The notes under the pieces are model-generated. The model had not been told where the DNA came from and ran no database searches. It saw nothing but the letters and a program-made list of their open reading frames with translations. DNA of 7,626 nucleotides, taken from assembly GCA_030690755.1 (NCBI GenBank), contig JAUYGA010000214.1, forward strand, positions 1-7,626. The letters are read 5' to 3'. Source of the stretch: Nanobdellota archaeon (GTDB lineage: Archaea; Nanobdellota; Nanobdellia; Woesearchaeales; JAUYGA01). Position numbers and translations under genes: made by a program. Below are positions 6,708 through 7,626 of this stretch, piece after piece (the first letter of the stretch is position 1; each line of letters opens with the position of its first letter).

Positions 6708-7626
6708 TTTACCTTGGAGAGGCAAAGTTTATGCAGGACGCGCAGGCATGCGATGGGCTCACACAAGCAACAAGAGCCCTGTAATTAGTTTCAGACCTTT
6801 TCCATTTTACATAGGATGCACTGCTGCGCTTCTAGAACAAAAAGGACATGAAGTTATAGTGGTTGATGCGCTTGCTGAAAAACTAAGTGATGAAGATTTC
6901 TTCAGAAGAATTGAAGAATTTAATCCTGATTTCATTCTTGCAGAAACACACACTCCCTCTTATAACAATGATAAAATATACATGAAGGAATTGAAAGATA
7001 ACTTTCCAAATATCAAATTAATTCTTGCTGGCCCACATGCAACTGCTCTCCCAGAACAAGTGCTAAAAGAAACAGGAAGTTTTGTTGATTTTATCATATC
7101 AGGAGAATATGAACATCTTACACTCCATGTTATCGATGGAAAAGAAAAAGGACCAATAGTCAAACTCAAAGAATCAAAAGAAATGAATGAAATACCTTGG
7201 CCTGCCAGGCACCTCTTTAAAATGAATCTATATAATGAAGTTTTCTGCAGAGATTTTCCGAATGTTCAATTGATGGCATCGAGAGGCTGTCCATTCAGAT
7301 GCAGCTACTGTAACATATACCAAATGTCTGGAGGAAGAAAACACAGAACAAGAAACATTGATGATGTAATGGCCGAAATAAAACAGATTGTTGAAACGTA
7401 CAAACCAAAAGAGATCTATTTTGATGACGATAACATTGATGCAACACAAAATTGGCTTTCAGCACTAATGAATGCTAAAATAGAATCTGGAAAAAAAGAC
7501 AGAAACTTGAAAATTCCTTTCACTTGCATGGGTCATGTTAATATCAAGCCAGAACTTCTTGACAAGATGAAAGAAGCAGGATGTGTTGGCATAAAGTTAG
7601 GTATTGAGTCAACTGACAATGAAGTT
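6685..7626 (+). CDS. B12-binding-like radical SAM protein, 3'-truncated by the window
   Basis: An open frame of 314 codons begins at the ATG inside the end of the GT2 gene (23-base overlap, different frame) and runs off the right edge without a stop. The N-terminal part (about 1-170) looks like the Rossmann-type cobalamin-binding domain of class B radical SAM proteins: KILLVDLPW (3-11), FRPFPFYIGCTAALLEQKGHEV (37-57 region), PDFILAE (81-87), LAGPHATALPE (114-124) and FIISGEYEHL (137-145). The linker has IPWPARHLF (170-178). The radical SAM motif is GCPFRCSYCN (201-210): C202, C206 and C209 hold the [4Fe-4S] cluster. IYFDDDNI (244-251) and VGIKLGIEST (301-310) are the usual later core strands. 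Family members often methylate unreactive carbons or rearrange rings. In this operon a glycan or lipid target is plausible but inferred. The missing end would include the rest of the barrel and any C-terminal domain. Overlap with the GT2 gene implies co-expression. Confidence 0.88.
   Translation, partial: MSKILLVDLPWRGKVYAGRAGMRWAHTSNKSPVISFRPFPFYIGCTAALLEQKGHEVIVVDALAEKLSDEDFFRRIEEFNPDFILAETHTPSYNNDKIYMKELKDNFPNIKLILAGPHATALPEQVLKETGSFVDFIISGEYEHLTLHVIDGKEKGPIVKLKESKEMNEIPWPARHLFKMNLYNEVFCRDFPNVQLMASRGCPFRCSYCNIYQMSGGRKHRTRNIDDVMAEIKQIVETYKPKEIYFDDDNIDATQNWLSALMNAKIESGKKDRNLKIPFTCMGHVNIKPELLDKMKEAGCVGIKLGIESTDNEV

Overview
This AT-rich window is packed with eight genes, all on the + strand, with almost no spacing. 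It reads as part of a surface-glycan (polysaccharide or glycoprotein/glycolipid) biosynthesis operon. Arginine is written mainly with AGA and isoleucine often with ATA. One start has a strong GAGGTGAT ribosome site, and a PIG-V-type mannosyltransferase sits beside a DPM1-type synthase. Together these suggest an archaeon, perhaps of the DPANN type. No informational gene is present, so an AT-rich bacterium such as a CPR member cannot be excluded.

Layout. 1-666: C-terminal part of a GT9 (heptosyltransferase-like) glycosyltransferase, entering from the left edge. 663-1847: multi-membrane PIG-V-like GT-C mannosyltransferase. 1844-2575: polyprenyl/dolichyl-phosphate mannose synthase-like GT2, best read from a TTG start. 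2599-3840: DegT-fold sugar enzyme in which the PLP lysine is replaced by His and a four-Cys cluster is present, which makes it RfbH/E1-like (a 3-dehydratase) and not an aminotransferase. 3842-4774: extended SDR (NDP-sugar epimerase/reductase). 4785-5765: GDP-mannose 4,6-dehydratase (Gmd). 5781-6707: GT2 glycosyltransferase of the rhamnosyltransferase-like type. 6685 to the right edge: an N-terminal B12-binding-like region followed by a radical SAM core, cut off by the window.

How they fit together (inference). Gmd makes GDP-4-keto-6-deoxymannose. The RfbH-like enzyme could remove the C3 hydroxyl, and the SDR could reduce or epimerise the keto sugar, giving a GDP-3,6-dideoxyhexose of the colitose kind. 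The GT9 and the GT2s would transfer sugars, the DPM1-like enzyme would supply polyprenyl-P-mannose to the PIG-V-like membrane transferase, and the radical SAM protein may add a methyl group or another modification. The most unusual point is a dehydratase with an E1-like His and Cys cluster beside a GDP-sugar gene, where the classical enzymes are either CDP-specific with Fe-S (E1) or GDP-specific without Fe-S (ColD).

No RNA gene, CRISPR array, insertion sequence, long repeat or convincing terminator was seen. No gap between genes exceeds 23 bases.
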